Shown: positions 27,344-36,030, counted from the first letter of the stretch. The stretch: DNA of 40,380 nucleotides from Nonomuraea cypriaca (GCF_015645445.1 NZ_JADOGI010000089.1:1-40380), one strand, 5' to 3'. Translations and numbers: made by a program. Notes: generated by a model not told the origin, from the sequence alone.

Positions 27344-29010
27344 ACCTGCGGGGGGTGGGGGTCAGCCCGGGCATCGGGCACGGCCCCGCGTACGTGCTGA
27401 CCGTCTCCGTGCCCGAACCCCCCGAGGGCGCCACGTACACCGGTGAGGCGGATGAGGAGAAGGAGCGCGCCATGACCGCGCTCACGCGGGTCGCGGCCGA
27501 GCTGGAGGCCCGCGGCAACCGGGCGGGCGGCGAGGCCGAGGAGATACTCAAGGCCCAGGCGCTGATGGTCGAGGATCCCGGCCTGGTGGTGAAGGTGCGG
27601 GTGCTGATCGATCGCGGTCTGGCCGCCCCCAGGGCGATCTTTGAGGCTTTCACGAAATATCGGGACGTACTGGCCGGCGCCGGAGGTTATCTGGGCGAGC
27701 GGGCCGCCGACCTGGACGACATCAGGGGCCGCGTGATCGCGCTCCTCTACGGGCAGGCCATGCCGGGGTTGCCGACGGCGCCTGAGGAGCCGTACGTGCT
27801 GGTCGCGCGCGACCTCGCCCCCGCCGACACGGCCCTGCTGTCCAGGGACGACGTCGCGGCGTTCGTGACCGAGGAGGGCGGGCCGACCAGCCACACCGCG
27901 ATCATGGCCAGGTCGATGGGCGTGCCCGCGGTCGTGGCCTGCCCAGGCGCGACCGGCATCCCGCCGGGCGTGCGGGTGATGGTCGACGGGACCTCGGGCG
28001 ACGTACGCGTGGAGCCGGCCGAGTCCGACGTGGCCGACGCGGTGAGCGCGGCGACGGCCAGGCAGGTGGCGTTGTCCGCGGCGAGGGGCCCAGGCAGGAC
28101 GGCGGACGGGCATCCGGTTCCGCTGCTCGCGAACGTGGGCGGCCTCGCGGACATCGACGCCGCCGTCCTCGCGGGGGCCGAGGGGATCGGGCTCTACCGC
28201 ACGGAATTCCTCTTCCTGGACCGGGCCGAGCCCCCTTCGGCCGCCGAACAGGCGGAGGCCTATCGGGCGGCGCTGGAGGCGTTCCCCGGCGGCATGGTGG
28301 TCGTGCGGACGCTGGACGCGGGCGCGGACAAGCCGCTGGCATTCCTGCCCGCGCCGGCCAGGGAGCCGAACCCGGCGCTCGGGGAGCGGGGGGTTCGCCT
28401 GTTCAGAAGGTTCCCCGAGGTGATGGACGCGCAACTCGACGCGCTGGCGCGGGTCGCCGGCGAAGGGCTCGAGGTGATGGCACCCATGGTGGCCACGGCC
28501 GAGGAGGCCGGGTGGTTCGCCCGGGTGTGCCGGGCCAAGGGGCTGCCCGCCGCCGGCGTGATGATCGAGGTCCCGTCGGCCGCGCTGCGTGCCGGGGACC
28601 TGCTCGCGCGGGTGGACTTCGTCTCGATCGGGACCAACGACCTCGCCCAGTACGCCTTCGCCGCCGACCGCCAGGTCGCCGCCGTCAGCGCGCTGCAGGA
28701 CCCGTGGCAGCCGGCGTTGCTCGACCTCGTGGCCATGACGGCCACCGCCGCCGAGGCGGCAGGCAAGCCGTGCGGGATCTGCGGGGAGGCGGCCGCCGAT
28801 CCGGTGCTGGCCTGCGTGCTGGCCGGGCTCGGGGCCTCGACGTTGTCGATGGCGGCCACGTCGCTGGACGCCGTACGCGCCGGGCTGGCCGTGCACACGC
28901 TGGCCCAGTGCCGGCAGGCCGCCGAGGTCGCGCGGGAGCAGACGACGGCGGCAGAGGCGCGTACGGCGGCCCGTGCGCACCTGCCCGGACTGGGCGCGCT
29001 CGGCCTGTAG
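27340..29010 (+). CDS. ptsI: PTS enzyme I (phosphoenolpyruvate-protein phosphotransferase)
   Basis: Enzyme I of 556 residues, family-typical. N-terminal LRGVGVSPGIGHGPA; phospho-His185 in GGPTSHTAIMARS; PEP-binding TIM barrel with GIGLYRTEFLFLDR, GTNDLAQYAFAADR and the active-site Cys481 in CGICGEAAADP. It moves phosphate from PEP to HPr. The ATG overlaps the ptsH stop by 4 bp. Being in the sugar-specific cluster rather than a separate pts locus suggests that GlcNAc is the main PTS substrate of this organism. Confidence 0.95.
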   Translation: MNLRGVGVSPGIGHGPAYVLTVSVPEPPEGATYTGEADEEKERAMTALTRVAAELEARGNRAGGEAEEILKAQALMVEDPGLVVKVRVLIDRGLAAPRAIFEAFTKYRDVLAGAGGYLGERAADLDDIRGRVIALLYGQAMPGLPTAPEEPYVLVARDLAPADTALLSRDDVAAFVTEEGGPTSHTAIMARSMGVPAVVACPGATGIPPGVRVMVDGTSGDVRVEPAESDVADAVSAATARQVALSAARGPGRTADGHPVPLLANVGGLADIDAAVLAGAEGIGLYRTEFLFLDRAEPPSAAEQAEAYRAALEAFPGGMVVVRTLDAGADKPLAFLPAPAREPNPALGERGVRLFRRFPEVMDAQLDALARVAGEGLEVMAPMVATAEEAGWFARVCRAKGLPAAGVMIEVPSAALRAGDLLARVDFVSIGTNDLAQYAFAADRQVAAVSALQDPWQPALLDLVAMTATAAEAAGKPCGICGEAAADPVLACVLAGLGASTLSMAATSLDAVRAGLAVHTLAQCRQAAEVAREQTTAAEARTAARAHLPGLGALGL

Positions 29011-29130
29011 CGGCTCATGGGTTTTCGCGGGCTCACGGACGGGTGCACGGGCTGGTCGTGCCGGGTGGTTCGCGAACTCCTGGGCGAAAGTGTGCTCTGG
29101 CCGCGTCGCCGGATGGATACCTTGGAAGGC

Positions 29131-30423
29131 ATGTTTCGACGGATTGGTACGGCCGGCCTGCTCCTGTTCGCCCTGACGGCCTGCGGTGGAGGCGACGGCC
29201 CGGCGGGCGCGTCGCCGAGCGGCGGCAAGGCCGCCTCCGCCAAGGGCGGGCCCGCCAAGGCCGAGCCCGTGCCGAGCCCCGCGCCCACGCGGGAGAGCGA
29301 GGTCGAGCGCGTCCTGTCGAAGATGAGCGTCGAGGAGAAGGTCGGCCAGCTCTTCATGCCCGTCCTGTACGGCACCTCGGCCACCACGGTGTCCGGCGAG
29401 AACCAGGCCAGGTACGCCGCCCGGACCCCGGCCAAGGTGATCGAGAAATACAACCTCGGCGGCGTCATCCTCTTCCCCCAGAACGTGCGGAGCGCCGGCC
29501 AGGTCGTCGCACTCACCAACGGCATGCAGCGCGCCTCGAAGAAGGTCCCGCTGCTGATCGCCACCGACCAGGAGAACGGCCAGGTGTCCCGGATGGGCAC
29601 GCTCATGACCGACTTCCCCGGCGCCGCCGCGATCGGCGCGACCAAGGACGCCGACCTGTCGCGGGCGGTGGCCGAGGCGACCGGCGAGGAGCTGCGCGCG
29701 CTCGGCGTCAACCTCGACTTCGCCCCGGTCGCGGACGTGAACGTGAACCCGAGGAACCCCGTCATCGGGCCGCGGGCGTTCGGCGACGATCCCGCGCGGG
29801 TGTCCAAGATGGTCGCGGCGGCGGTCAAGGGGTTCGCGGACGCGAAGGTGGCCGCCACCGCCAAGCACTTCCCCGGACACGGCGACACCAGCGTCGACAG
29901 CCACACCGGCCTGCCCGTGATCAAGCACACGCGGGCCGAGTGGGAGCGGCTCGACGCGCCGCCGTTCAAGGCCGCGATCGACGCCGGCGTGGACGCCGTG
30001 ATGAGCGCCCACCTCGTCTTCCCCAAGCTCGACCCGTCGGGCGACCCGGCGACGCTGTCCAAGCCGATTCTGACCGGTCTGCTCAGGGAGAAGCTCGGCT
30101 TCGACGGCGTGGTCTCCACCGACGCGCTCAACATGGCGGGCGTGCGCAAGAAGTACAACGACGGTGAGATCGCGGTGCGTGCCGTGCTGGCCGGGGCCGA
30201 CCTGCTGCTCATGCCGAACGACCTGCCGAGGGCCTACCGGGCGGTGCGGGCGGCGGTGAAGTCCGGCCGGATCTCCCAGCAGCGCCTCGACCAGTCCGTC
30301 TCCAGGCTGCTCACGCTCAAGCAGGCCAGGGCGGGGCTGAGCGAGGCCCCCGTCGCGTCGGCGCAGCGGGCGGCCGACGTGCTGCGCTCTCCGGAGCACC
30401 GCAAACTGGCCGCCCGCTTCTGA
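29131..30423 (+). CDS. GH3 beta-N-acetylhexosaminidase lipoprotein (NagZ-like)
   Basis: A 430-residue secreted lipoprotein with a glycoside hydrolase family 3 domain. The signal peptide ends in lipobox LTAC with Cys18; a Gly/Ala/Lys/Pro linker follows to about residue 65. The NagZ signature KHFPGHGDT is at 245-253, with the flexible-loop His/Asp general acid-base pair in DTSVDSH, and the likely nucleophile is Asp331 in STDALNMAGV. It should release terminal GlcNAc from chito-oligosaccharides or muropeptides outside the membrane. The ATG at 29131 with GGAAGG ahead is chosen over 29017. It follows ptsI by 120 bp and converges on atpB with only 7 bp between. Confidence 0.9.
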   Translation: MFRRIGTAGLLLFALTACGGGDGPAGASPSGGKAASAKGGPAKAEPVPSPAPTRESEVERVLSKMSVEEKVGQLFMPVLYGTSATTVSGENQARYAARTPAKVIEKYNLGGVILFPQNVRSAGQVVALTNGMQRASKKVPLLIATDQENGQVSRMGTLMTDFPGAAAIGATKDADLSRAVAEATGEELRALGVNLDFAPVADVNVNPRNPVIGPRAFGDDPARVSKMVAAAVKGFADAKVAATAKHFPGHGDTSVDSHTGLPVIKHTRAEWERLDAPPFKAAIDAGVDAVMSAHLVFPKLDPSGDPATLSKPILTGLLREKLGFDGVVSTDALNMAGVRKKYNDGEIAVRAVLAGADLLLMPNDLPRAYRAVRAAVKSGRISQQRLDQSVSRLLTLKQARAGLSEAPVASAQRAADVLRSPEHRKLAARF

Positions 30424-30430
30424 CTGAGGA

Positions 30431-31225
30431 CTAGTGCGAGCCGTGCAGGCCGCTGGCGATGAACATCGCGGCGAGCATGGCGAACAGGAACGCCTGCAGG
30501 AACTGGATGAACATCTCGAACGCGGTCAGCGCGATCGTCACCACCACGCCGATGACGCCGACGCCCGCGCCGAGCGGGGTGAGTTGCTCGAACAGGAACC
30601 AGAAGCCCACATAGCTGAAGAAGGCCACGAGGAGGTGGCCGGCGAACATGTTCGCGAACAACCGGATGACGTGGGTGAACAGCGACGTGATGAACACCTC
30701 GGCCAGGATTATCGGGGCGTAGAGCGCGAACGCCCAGCCGGGCAGGCCGGGCAGGTGCACGATGCCCCTGATGTAGCCGCGCACACCGTGGTGCTTGACG
30801 CCGAGGTGGAGCTTGATGCCGTACACGCTGAGCGCCAGCGCCAGGGGGAAGTCGATGTGCGCGGCGACCGGGAACTGGATGAACGGGACGACGCCCATCA
30901 GGTTCCAGACGAGCACGGTCAGGAAAATGGTGAGGAGCAGGCCCATCCACCGGTCGGCGTCCTTGCCGAGGCTGGGGCGGGCGATCTGGTCGCGTACGAA
31001 CGTGTACGCGTACTCGCCGACGCTCTGCCAGCCGCGTGGCACGATCTTCGGCTTGGCGTACGCGGCCCAGCACACGGCGATGACGATGACCGAGCTGAGC
31101 AGGGCGATGAGGACCGGTTTGGTGAGCCATTCAGGGCCCCCCAGGAAGATCGGCGAGAACTCGAAAAGTTCGAGTCCCGGGGCGGTCCACTGGTCGGGGG
31201 AGGTGATCAGGATCGTCGTCCGCAC
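30431..31225 (-). CDS. atpB: ATP synthase F0 subunit a (solitary)
   Basis: A complete 264-residue subunit a. The proton-path arginine is Arg188 in THVIRLFANMFAGHLL, with His197 and Gln244 in conserved places. About six membrane segments are visible. GTG start at 31225 with an AGAAGGG site. No other atp gene is in the window: the neighbours are the convergent GH3 gene and a divergent HAD gene. Subunit a is normally encoded first in the atpBEFHAGDC operon, so this is either a displaced gene or an additional copy. All key residues are kept, so it is probably functional. Confidence 0.92.
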   Translation of the reverse strand: MRTTILITSPDQWTAPGLELFEFSPIFLGGPEWLTKPVLIALLSSVIVIAVCWAAYAKPKIVPRGWQSVGEYAYTFVRDQIARPSLGKDADRWMGLLLTIFLTVLVWNLMGVVPFIQFPVAAHIDFPLALALSVYGIKLHLGVKHHGVRGYIRGIVHLPGLPGWAFALYAPIILAEVFITSLFTHVIRLFANMFAGHLLVAFFSYVGFWFLFEQLTPLGAGVGVIGVVVTIALTAFEMFIQFLQAFLFAMLAAMFIASGLHGSH

Positions 31226-31409
31226 GGCGGTCCCTTCTGGGTAGCGATCTAACGCTGGAAAGGCAGTTTAACCAGGGGTTTCGGCCGACTTTTAACCGGA
31301 TTTCAGGACATGTCGGGTGGAAGGCTGGAGCCCTGCCGGAGGGACGGACACGGCATTTCGGGGCGAACTGCTTCTACTCTGGAACGAGGCTCGTTCGAGG
31401 AGGTCTGAA

Positions 31410-32057
31410 GTGGCGGCAGGTGTGCTGATCGACTGGGGTGGCGTGCTGACGACCAGCCTCTCCCACTCCATCGCGAAGTGGATCGAGGCGGACCGGATCG
31501 ACGGCGACCACTACCGCGACGTGATGCGGACCCTGGTCGATCACGCCTACCGAGGGGACGACGGGGAGAGCGTCGTGCACGCGCTGGAGCGGGGCGAGCT
31601 CGAAGGGCCCGCCTTCGAACGCGAGCTGGCCGCCATGCTGCTGACCGTGGACGGCGTGCCGCCGGTGGCCGAGGGGCTGCTGGACCGGATGTTCGCGGGA
31701 TTCGAACGGGTCGACGCCATGTACGACATGTTGCGCGACGTACGGAAAAATGGGGTTAAGACGTGTTTGGTGTCTAATTCCTGGTCCAACGAGTACCCGC
31801 GTGACGGCTGGGACGAGGTCTTCGACGCGATCGTGATCTCCGGCGAGGTCGGCATGCGCAAACCCGAGCCGCGCATCTTCCACCACGCGCTCGGCCAGGT
31901 CGGGCTGGCGGGTGAGGAGTGCGTGTTCATCGACGACATCGAGGCCAACATCGTGGCCGCCCGCGCCCTCGGCATGACCGGGATCCACCACCGCGACGCC
32001 GGCTCCACCATCACCGAACTCGAGTCTCTCCTCCGCCTCACGCTGAGACGGGCATGA
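31410..32057 (+). CDS. HAD-like hydrolase, DxG motif I
   Basis: A 215-residue HAD subfamily IA protein. Motif I is Asp8-Trp-Gly10 (VLIDWGGVLT), where the second Asp of DxD is Gly, as in epoxide-hydrolase N-domain-like members. Motif II lies in CLVSNSWSNE, motif III Lys in GMRKPEPRIF, motif IV in CVFIDDIEANI. An alpha-helical cap lies between about 15 and 85. Substrate unknown. The start GTG 31410 has a GAGGAGG site; the frame is open to 31317. It is divergent from atpB. Confidence 0.85.
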   Translation: MAAGVLIDWGGVLTTSLSHSIAKWIEADRIDGDHYRDVMRTLVDHAYRGDDGESVVHALERGELEGPAFERELAAMLLTVDGVPPVAEGLLDRMFAGFERVDAMYDMLRDVRKNGVKTCLVSNSWSNEYPRDGWDEVFDAIVISGEVGMRKPEPRIFHHALGQVGLAGEECVFIDDIEANIVAARALGMTGIHHRDAGSTITELESLLRLTLRRA

Positions 32058-32154
32058 TAGAGCCCTTGAACGCTGAGATGGATCCGCGGCGAAGCGAGGA
32101 CCTCCATCTCGGCACACCGGGCTGAGCTCGGCCAGAAAGTACGAAAGGTTCGTC

Positions 32155-32664
32155 ATGCGCGTCTATCTGCCCTGCACTCTTCCCGCCCTGACCAAGGCGG
32201 TCCAGCAGGGAGGGCTGGGCCCGGCCCCGCTGACCGGCTACGCGGTGACCCCCGCGCTGACCGAGTGGTACGCCTCGGGCGACACCGAGGAGCTCGAGTA
32301 CGTCGCGCTCGGCGACGCGGCCCGCGCCTCGCTGCGGATGCTGGCCGCCGACCGCGCCGACGGCGTCGAGGCCGCCCCCCGCCGCGTCGTGGTCGTGGCG
32401 GAGGTGCCGGACGGCTCGGTGTCCGCCGGCGCCGACCTCGAGGAACGCGCCAGAGTGCGCGTCACGGAGGCGGTCCCGATGACCAAGGTGGCCGCGGTGC
32501 ACATCGACGACCTCGGCGCGGCGCCCGACATCGAGGCCGCGATCGCCGCGCTGCCCGCCTCCGACGACGGCGACGACGACGCGCGCTTCATCGTGGACGG
32601 GGCGGAGGCGCACGAGCTCATGTGGTACGCCACCCAGGAGATTCCCGACCTGCTGGGCTCGTGA
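32155..32664 (+). CDS. DUF6912-like conserved actinobacterial protein
   Basis: A 169-residue soluble acidic protein. It opens MRVYLPCTLPALTKAV, continues GPAPLTGYAVTPALTEWYAS and LEYVALGDAARASLRMLA, then VVVVAEVPDGSV, and ends with ELMWYATQEIPDLL. The pattern agrees with DUF6912 as I remember it; function is unknown. ATG start with GAAAGG upstream. It sits between two HAD genes on the same strand, 97 bp after one and 51 bp before the other. Confidence 0.75.
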   Translation: MRVYLPCTLPALTKAVQQGGLGPAPLTGYAVTPALTEWYASGDTEELEYVALGDAARASLRMLAADRADGVEAAPRRVVVVAEVPDGSVSAGADLEERARVRVTEAVPMTKVAAVHIDDLGAAPDIEAAIAALPASDDGDDDARFIVDGAEAHELMWYATQEIPDLLGS

Positions 32665-32715
32665 CCGGCGGGCGTTCACGGGAATGTCACAGCCGCCCAC
32701 TAAGCTTGCTCCGAC

Positions 32716-33339
32716 ATGACAAAGCACATTGTTTGGGATTGGAACGGCACGCTCTTCCACGACATCGACGCCGTGGTCGGAGCAACCAACGAGGTTTTCA
32801 AGCCGTACGCGCTGCCCGAGATGACCGCCGACGGCTTCCGCGCGGTCTACACGCGGCCCATCTGGCTCCTCTACGAGCGGATGCTCGGCCGTCCGCTGGC
32901 CGAGGGCGAGTGGGAGTTGCTGGACGACGGGTTCCACGAGCACTACTTCCGGCTGAGCGCCGCCTGCGGGCTGGCCTCCGACGCCGAGCACGCGCTCATG
33001 AGCTGGACCGGCACGCAGTCGCTCTGCTCGATGGCGCCGCACGGCCATCTGGTGCCGAAGGTCGACTCCTTCGGCATCACCCGGCACTTCACCAGGATCG
33101 ACGGGGTGGGCACCACGGGCGGTGAGAAGGCCGCCCACATGACCGCGCACATCGAGGCCATGAGCGTCGATCCGCGCGAGATCCTGGTGATCGGTGACAG
33201 CGTGGACGACGGGCTCGCGGCCGAGCACGTGGGCGCCAGGGCCGTGCTCTACACCGGGGGGATGACCCCGCGGTTCGAGCTGGAGGGGACCGGGCTGCCG
33301 GTCGTCGACACGCTGGCCGACGCGCTCGGCTACGCGTAG
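32716..33339 (+). CDS. HAD-like hydrolase, DxN motif I
   Basis: A 207-residue HAD protein. Motif I is Asp8-Trp-Asn10 (HIVWDWNGTLFHD), with Asn in place of the second Asp. Motif II is not obvious (a Ser in SWTGTQSLCSM is possible). Motif IV is ILVIGDSVDDGLAAE. Resembles phosphoglycolate phosphatase-like members called DWNGT hydrolases. Substrate unknown. ATG start at 32716. Confidence 0.85.
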   Translation: MTKHIVWDWNGTLFHDIDAVVGATNEVFKPYALPEMTADGFRAVYTRPIWLLYERMLGRPLAEGEWELLDDGFHEHYFRLSAACGLASDAEHALMSWTGTQSLCSMAPHGHLVPKVDSFGITRHFTRIDGVGTTGGEKAAHMTAHIEAMSVDPREILVIGDSVDDGLAAEHVGARAVLYTGGMTPRFELEGTGLPVVDTLADALGYA

Positions 33340-33435
33340 GATCACCGGCGCGTTCGATCATGCTCAAATCGCCTGGGCGGGGGCTCTGAACCCGGCGACG
33401 GCCATACCCTTGCAGGGACCCCCCAGGAGGCTGCC

Positions 33436-34146
33436 ATCAACCGCCTTGTGCTCTGGAACGTCGACCTGACCCTGGTCGACGTCGCCATCGTGACCAGAGA
33501 CGCCTACGCCGAGGCGTTTCGCATCGTGACCGGGCGGCCGCTCGTCAAGCTCGTGCCGCCGCTCGGCCGGCCGGACTCCGAGATCGTCTTCGAGACGCTC
33601 GCCGTCAACGGCGTAGTGGCCGAGGACGATCACCTGCCCAGGTTCCTGTCCGCGCTCGCCATGGCCTTCGCCGACCGGCGCGGGCGGCTGGCCAAGGAGG
33701 GGCGGATGATGGCGGGGGCCAAGGACGCTCTGAAGGCGGTGTCCCGGCTCGACGGCGTGGTCCAGACGGTGCTGACCGGCACGATCAAGGGCAACGCGGT
33801 GCACAAGCTGAAGGCGTTCGGGCTCGACAAGCACATCGACTTCGAGCTCGGCGGCTACGGGGAAGAGGTCTACCCCAAGGCGACGCTGCTGCAGGTGGCG
33901 CAGTCGCGGGCCAAGCAGCGGCTCGGCACGCCGTTCACGGCCGCCAACACCGTGCTCATCGGCGACTCGACGAGGGACGTGCAGGCGGCCAGGATCGGCG
34001 GGGCCGCGATGATCGGCGTCGCGTCGGGCCGCTCGATGGCGGGCGAGCTGCGCGACGCCGGCGCCGATCTCGTGCTCCCCGATCTCTCCAACGCCTCCGA
34101 GGTGGTCGCGGCGGTGGCTTCTTTATCCTCCGCGCGTGCGGGCTGA
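33436..34146 (+). CDS. HAD-fold protein with Asn in the nucleophile position, probable ATC start
   Basis: A HAD-superfamily protein of 236 residues. Motif I reads LVLWNVDLTLVD: the nucleophilic Asp position is Asn8, while Asp10 remains. Motif II is VLTGTIKGN, motif III has Lys in YPKATLLQ and motif IV is VLIGDSTRDVQAA. Without the Asp nucleophile it is unlikely to form the phospho-enzyme. The nearest ordinary start, GTG 33448, is 17 nt from the AGGAGG site (33425-33430); ATC at 33436 is 5 nt from it and restores the N-terminal INRLVLWNVD strand. I annotate ATC, with GTG as the alternative. Confidence 0.75.
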   Translation: MNRLVLWNVDLTLVDVAIVTRDAYAEAFRIVTGRPLVKLVPPLGRPDSEIVFETLAVNGVVAEDDHLPRFLSALAMAFADRRGRLAKEGRMMAGAKDALKAVSRLDGVVQTVLTGTIKGNAVHKLKAFGLDKHIDFELGGYGEEVYPKATLLQVAQSRAKQRLGTPFTAANTVLIGDSTRDVQAARIGGAAMIGVASGRSMAGELRDAGADLVLPDLSNASEVVAAVASLSSARAG

Positions 34147-34271
34147 ACCTGCGGCAAGGTCACAGCGCGTCTTTTATGGCGGTGTTGAGATCACACCATC
34201 TGTTACGGCGCTGCCAAGGTCACCGCACGCGCCGACATGGGTTTCCCTCTGTCATGGCCGGTCGTGAAGGC

Positions 34272-34291
34272 TCACGGGATGCTCGCCGTGA
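34272..34291 (-). terminator. Small hairpin downstream of the PBP gene
   Basis: TCACGG (34272-34277) and CCGTGA (34286-34291) form a 6-bp stem with an 8-nt loop in the 183-bp gap between the convergent HAD and PBP genes. No T tract; weak candidate. The same gap has CAAGGTCACAGC (34155) and CAAGGTCACCGC (34215) 60 bp apart. Confidence 0.3.
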
Positions 34292-34329
34292 CGAGCGTGA
34301 TCTTGACCCACTCCGTGGTTCCGTCTGGC

Positions 34330-35943
34330 TCAGGGGAGGGCGTTGAGGAAGTCGGCCGCTATCGGGGCCGCCACCGCGGAGCCGGCGCCGCCGCCCTCGA
34401 CGATTACCGCGAAGGCCACGTCGTCCTTGTAGCCGATGAACCATGAGTGGGCGGGTGGTTCCTTGCCGGAGCCGTACTCCGCTGTGCCGGTCTTGCCTGC
34501 CGTGCCGGCGGGGAAGCGTACCGCGTGGGCCGTGCCGTCGGTGACGACGGCGGGCATGAGGTCGCGGAGCGCGGTCACCACGGCCCGCTCCAGCGGGCGG
34601 GGATTGTCCGGCTGGGCGTCCGGGATCAGTTCGCCGGTGACCAGCGTGGGTGCGATCCAGGCGCCCGAGGCGATGGCGGCGGCGACCGAGGCCATGTTCA
34701 GCGGGCTCGCCAGCACCCGGCCCTGGCCGATGGCCGCGGAGGCCAGGTCGGTGGCGTCCTTCGGGTCGGGGAACTCGGCGCGCACGGCAGGCACGCCGGG
34801 CGTGATGGACGTACCGAAGCCGAAGCTCCTGGCGACCTCGCCCAGCCGGGCGCCGTCCAGCTCGTTCACGCTGAGCTGCCCGAACGTGGTGTTGCACGAA
34901 TGCGCGAACGCGTCACGGAACGACAGCGTGCCGAAGTCCTCGAAACCCGCGTTGTGAAACGGGAAGCCGCCGATGTTCCGCTCGGCCGGGCACGCGACCC
35001 GCTCGTCCGGCTCGACCCCGTCGGCCACCAGCGCGGAGGCCGTCACGACCTTGAACGTCGAGCCCGGCGGGTACTTCCCGAGCAGTGCCCGGTTGAACCC
35101 GCCCGGCGCGTTGACCACCGCCAGGATCTCCCCGGTGGAGGCTCGCAACGCCACCAGGGAGGCGGGCTTCGACACGCCTTCGAGCGCCTGCGCCCCCGCG
35201 CGGTGCACCTTCAGGTCGATCGTGGTCTGGAGCGGCCTGTTGCCGCCGGCCTTCAGCACCGTCCGGACGACCTCGTCCCCCTGGTAGAGGTCGATGCGGA
35301 AGCGCTCAGGGGACTGGAAGCGGTCGGGGAAGGTGCCTTTGATGCCCTCGACGAGCTGCTGCACCGAGCCTGGCGCGTCCGGGGTGTTGACCGGGGTGCC
35401 GTCGGCGGCCAGGACCCGCAGCGGGTCGGCCTCCTCCTTGACCAGCCGCAGTGAGCGGTCCTTCGTCAGCAGGGGGTGGATGGCGGCGGGCGTCCAGGCC
35501 ACCTTCCATGCGCCGTCGCGCTCGACGAGCTTGAGCTCCCCGTCGTAGTCCCAGTCCCGCCGCCCGGCCAGCTTCGCGCTGAAGGGGACGACCCCGCCGC
35601 TCCCCGCGGCGGAGCCGGGGAAGATCTTCGCAGGCTCCGGGAGCTGGAAGTGGGCCTGGGTGACCTTGAGGTCGGTGAGGAAGCGCCGGTGCCGGCTTTC
35701 GAAGTCGGCGGGCGGGTCGGCGACCAGGGCCCGCATCGCCGGATAGTTCTGGGCGGACCAGGCCACGAGATACGCGTCGGCCGTCTCCTCCGGTGAGCCC
35801 TCCGTGCGCAGCGCCCAGATGACGCCTCCCGCCGCGACGACCGGGACCAGCAGGGCCGCCAGGATCCATGGCCATCGTCTGCGTCGTCGCCGCCGTCGTT
35901 CGGGCTTGAGGTATGCGTACTCTGTGCCCGTTTGTGGTGCCAT
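34330..35943 (-). CDS. Class B penicillin-binding protein with NTF2-like domain
   Basis: A 537-residue membrane-anchored transpeptidase. An Arg-rich cytoplasmic tail (19-26) precedes one membrane segment (about 27-45), an NTF2-like/MecA_N-type domain (about 50-160), a dimerisation linker region, and the transpeptidase domain with Ser295-x-x-Lys298 (PPGSTFK), Ser349-Cys-Asn351 and Lys484-Thr-Gly486 (GKTGTAEYG). It makes peptidoglycan cross-links outside the membrane and binds beta-lactams; the NTF2-like domain is the layout of PBP2a-type and PbpA-like proteins. It is divergent from a LysR gene; no SD site is seen before the ATG. Confidence 0.92.
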   Translation of the reverse strand: MAPQTGTEYAYLKPERRRRRRRRWPWILAALLVPVVAAGGVIWALRTEGSPEETADAYLVAWSAQNYPAMRALVADPPADFESRHRRFLTDLKVTQAHFQLPEPAKIFPGSAAGSGGVVPFSAKLAGRRDWDYDGELKLVERDGAWKVAWTPAAIHPLLTKDRSLRLVKEEADPLRVLAADGTPVNTPDAPGSVQQLVEGIKGTFPDRFQSPERFRIDLYQGDEVVRTVLKAGGNRPLQTTIDLKVHRAGAQALEGVSKPASLVALRASTGEILAVVNAPGGFNRALLGKYPPGSTFKVVTASALVADGVEPDERVACPAERNIGGFPFHNAGFEDFGTLSFRDAFAHSCNTTFGQLSVNELDGARLGEVARSFGFGTSITPGVPAVRAEFPDPKDATDLASAAIGQGRVLASPLNMASVAAAIASGAWIAPTLVTGELIPDAQPDNPRPLERAVVTALRDLMPAVVTDGTAHAVRFPAGTAGKTGTAEYGSGKEPPAHSWFIGYKDDVAFAVIVEGGGAGSAVAAPIAADFLNALP

Positions 35944-36001
35944 GACGCAGAGGACACCAGAGAGGCGGCGATGATGTCCAATACTGATATGGCGGTCTTA
36001 A

Positions 36002-36022
36002 GGATATAAATCTGGATATAGT
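36002..36022 (+). promoter_or_regulatory. AT-rich control region before the LysR gene
   Basis: GGATATA at 36002-36008 recurs at 36014-36020, a 12-bp period. TATAGT (36017-36022) is a good -10-like hexamer whose start point would fall at or next to the LysR ATG (36031), and no SD site is present, which suggests a leaderless mRNA. The 87-bp gap also serves the divergent PBP gene and may hold a LysR site. Confidence 0.45.
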
Positions 36023-36030
36023 GGCTGGTC

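Noticed and set aside
29058..29073. dre-like GCTGGTCGTGCCGGG upstream of the GH3 gene
   Set aside because: Only about 10 of 16 positions fit the consensus and the central CTAG-like core is missing; too weak to call.
25126..30399. 1757-residue minus-strand frame across the PTS operon
   Set aside because: It covers six genes with clear family motifs on the plus strand and is Arg/His/Gly-rich with no domain of its own.
34155..34226. CAAGGTCAC direct repeats 60 bp apart in the HAD-PBP gap as an operator
   Set aside because: They lie downstream of both convergent genes, where an operator has no obvious promoter to act on.
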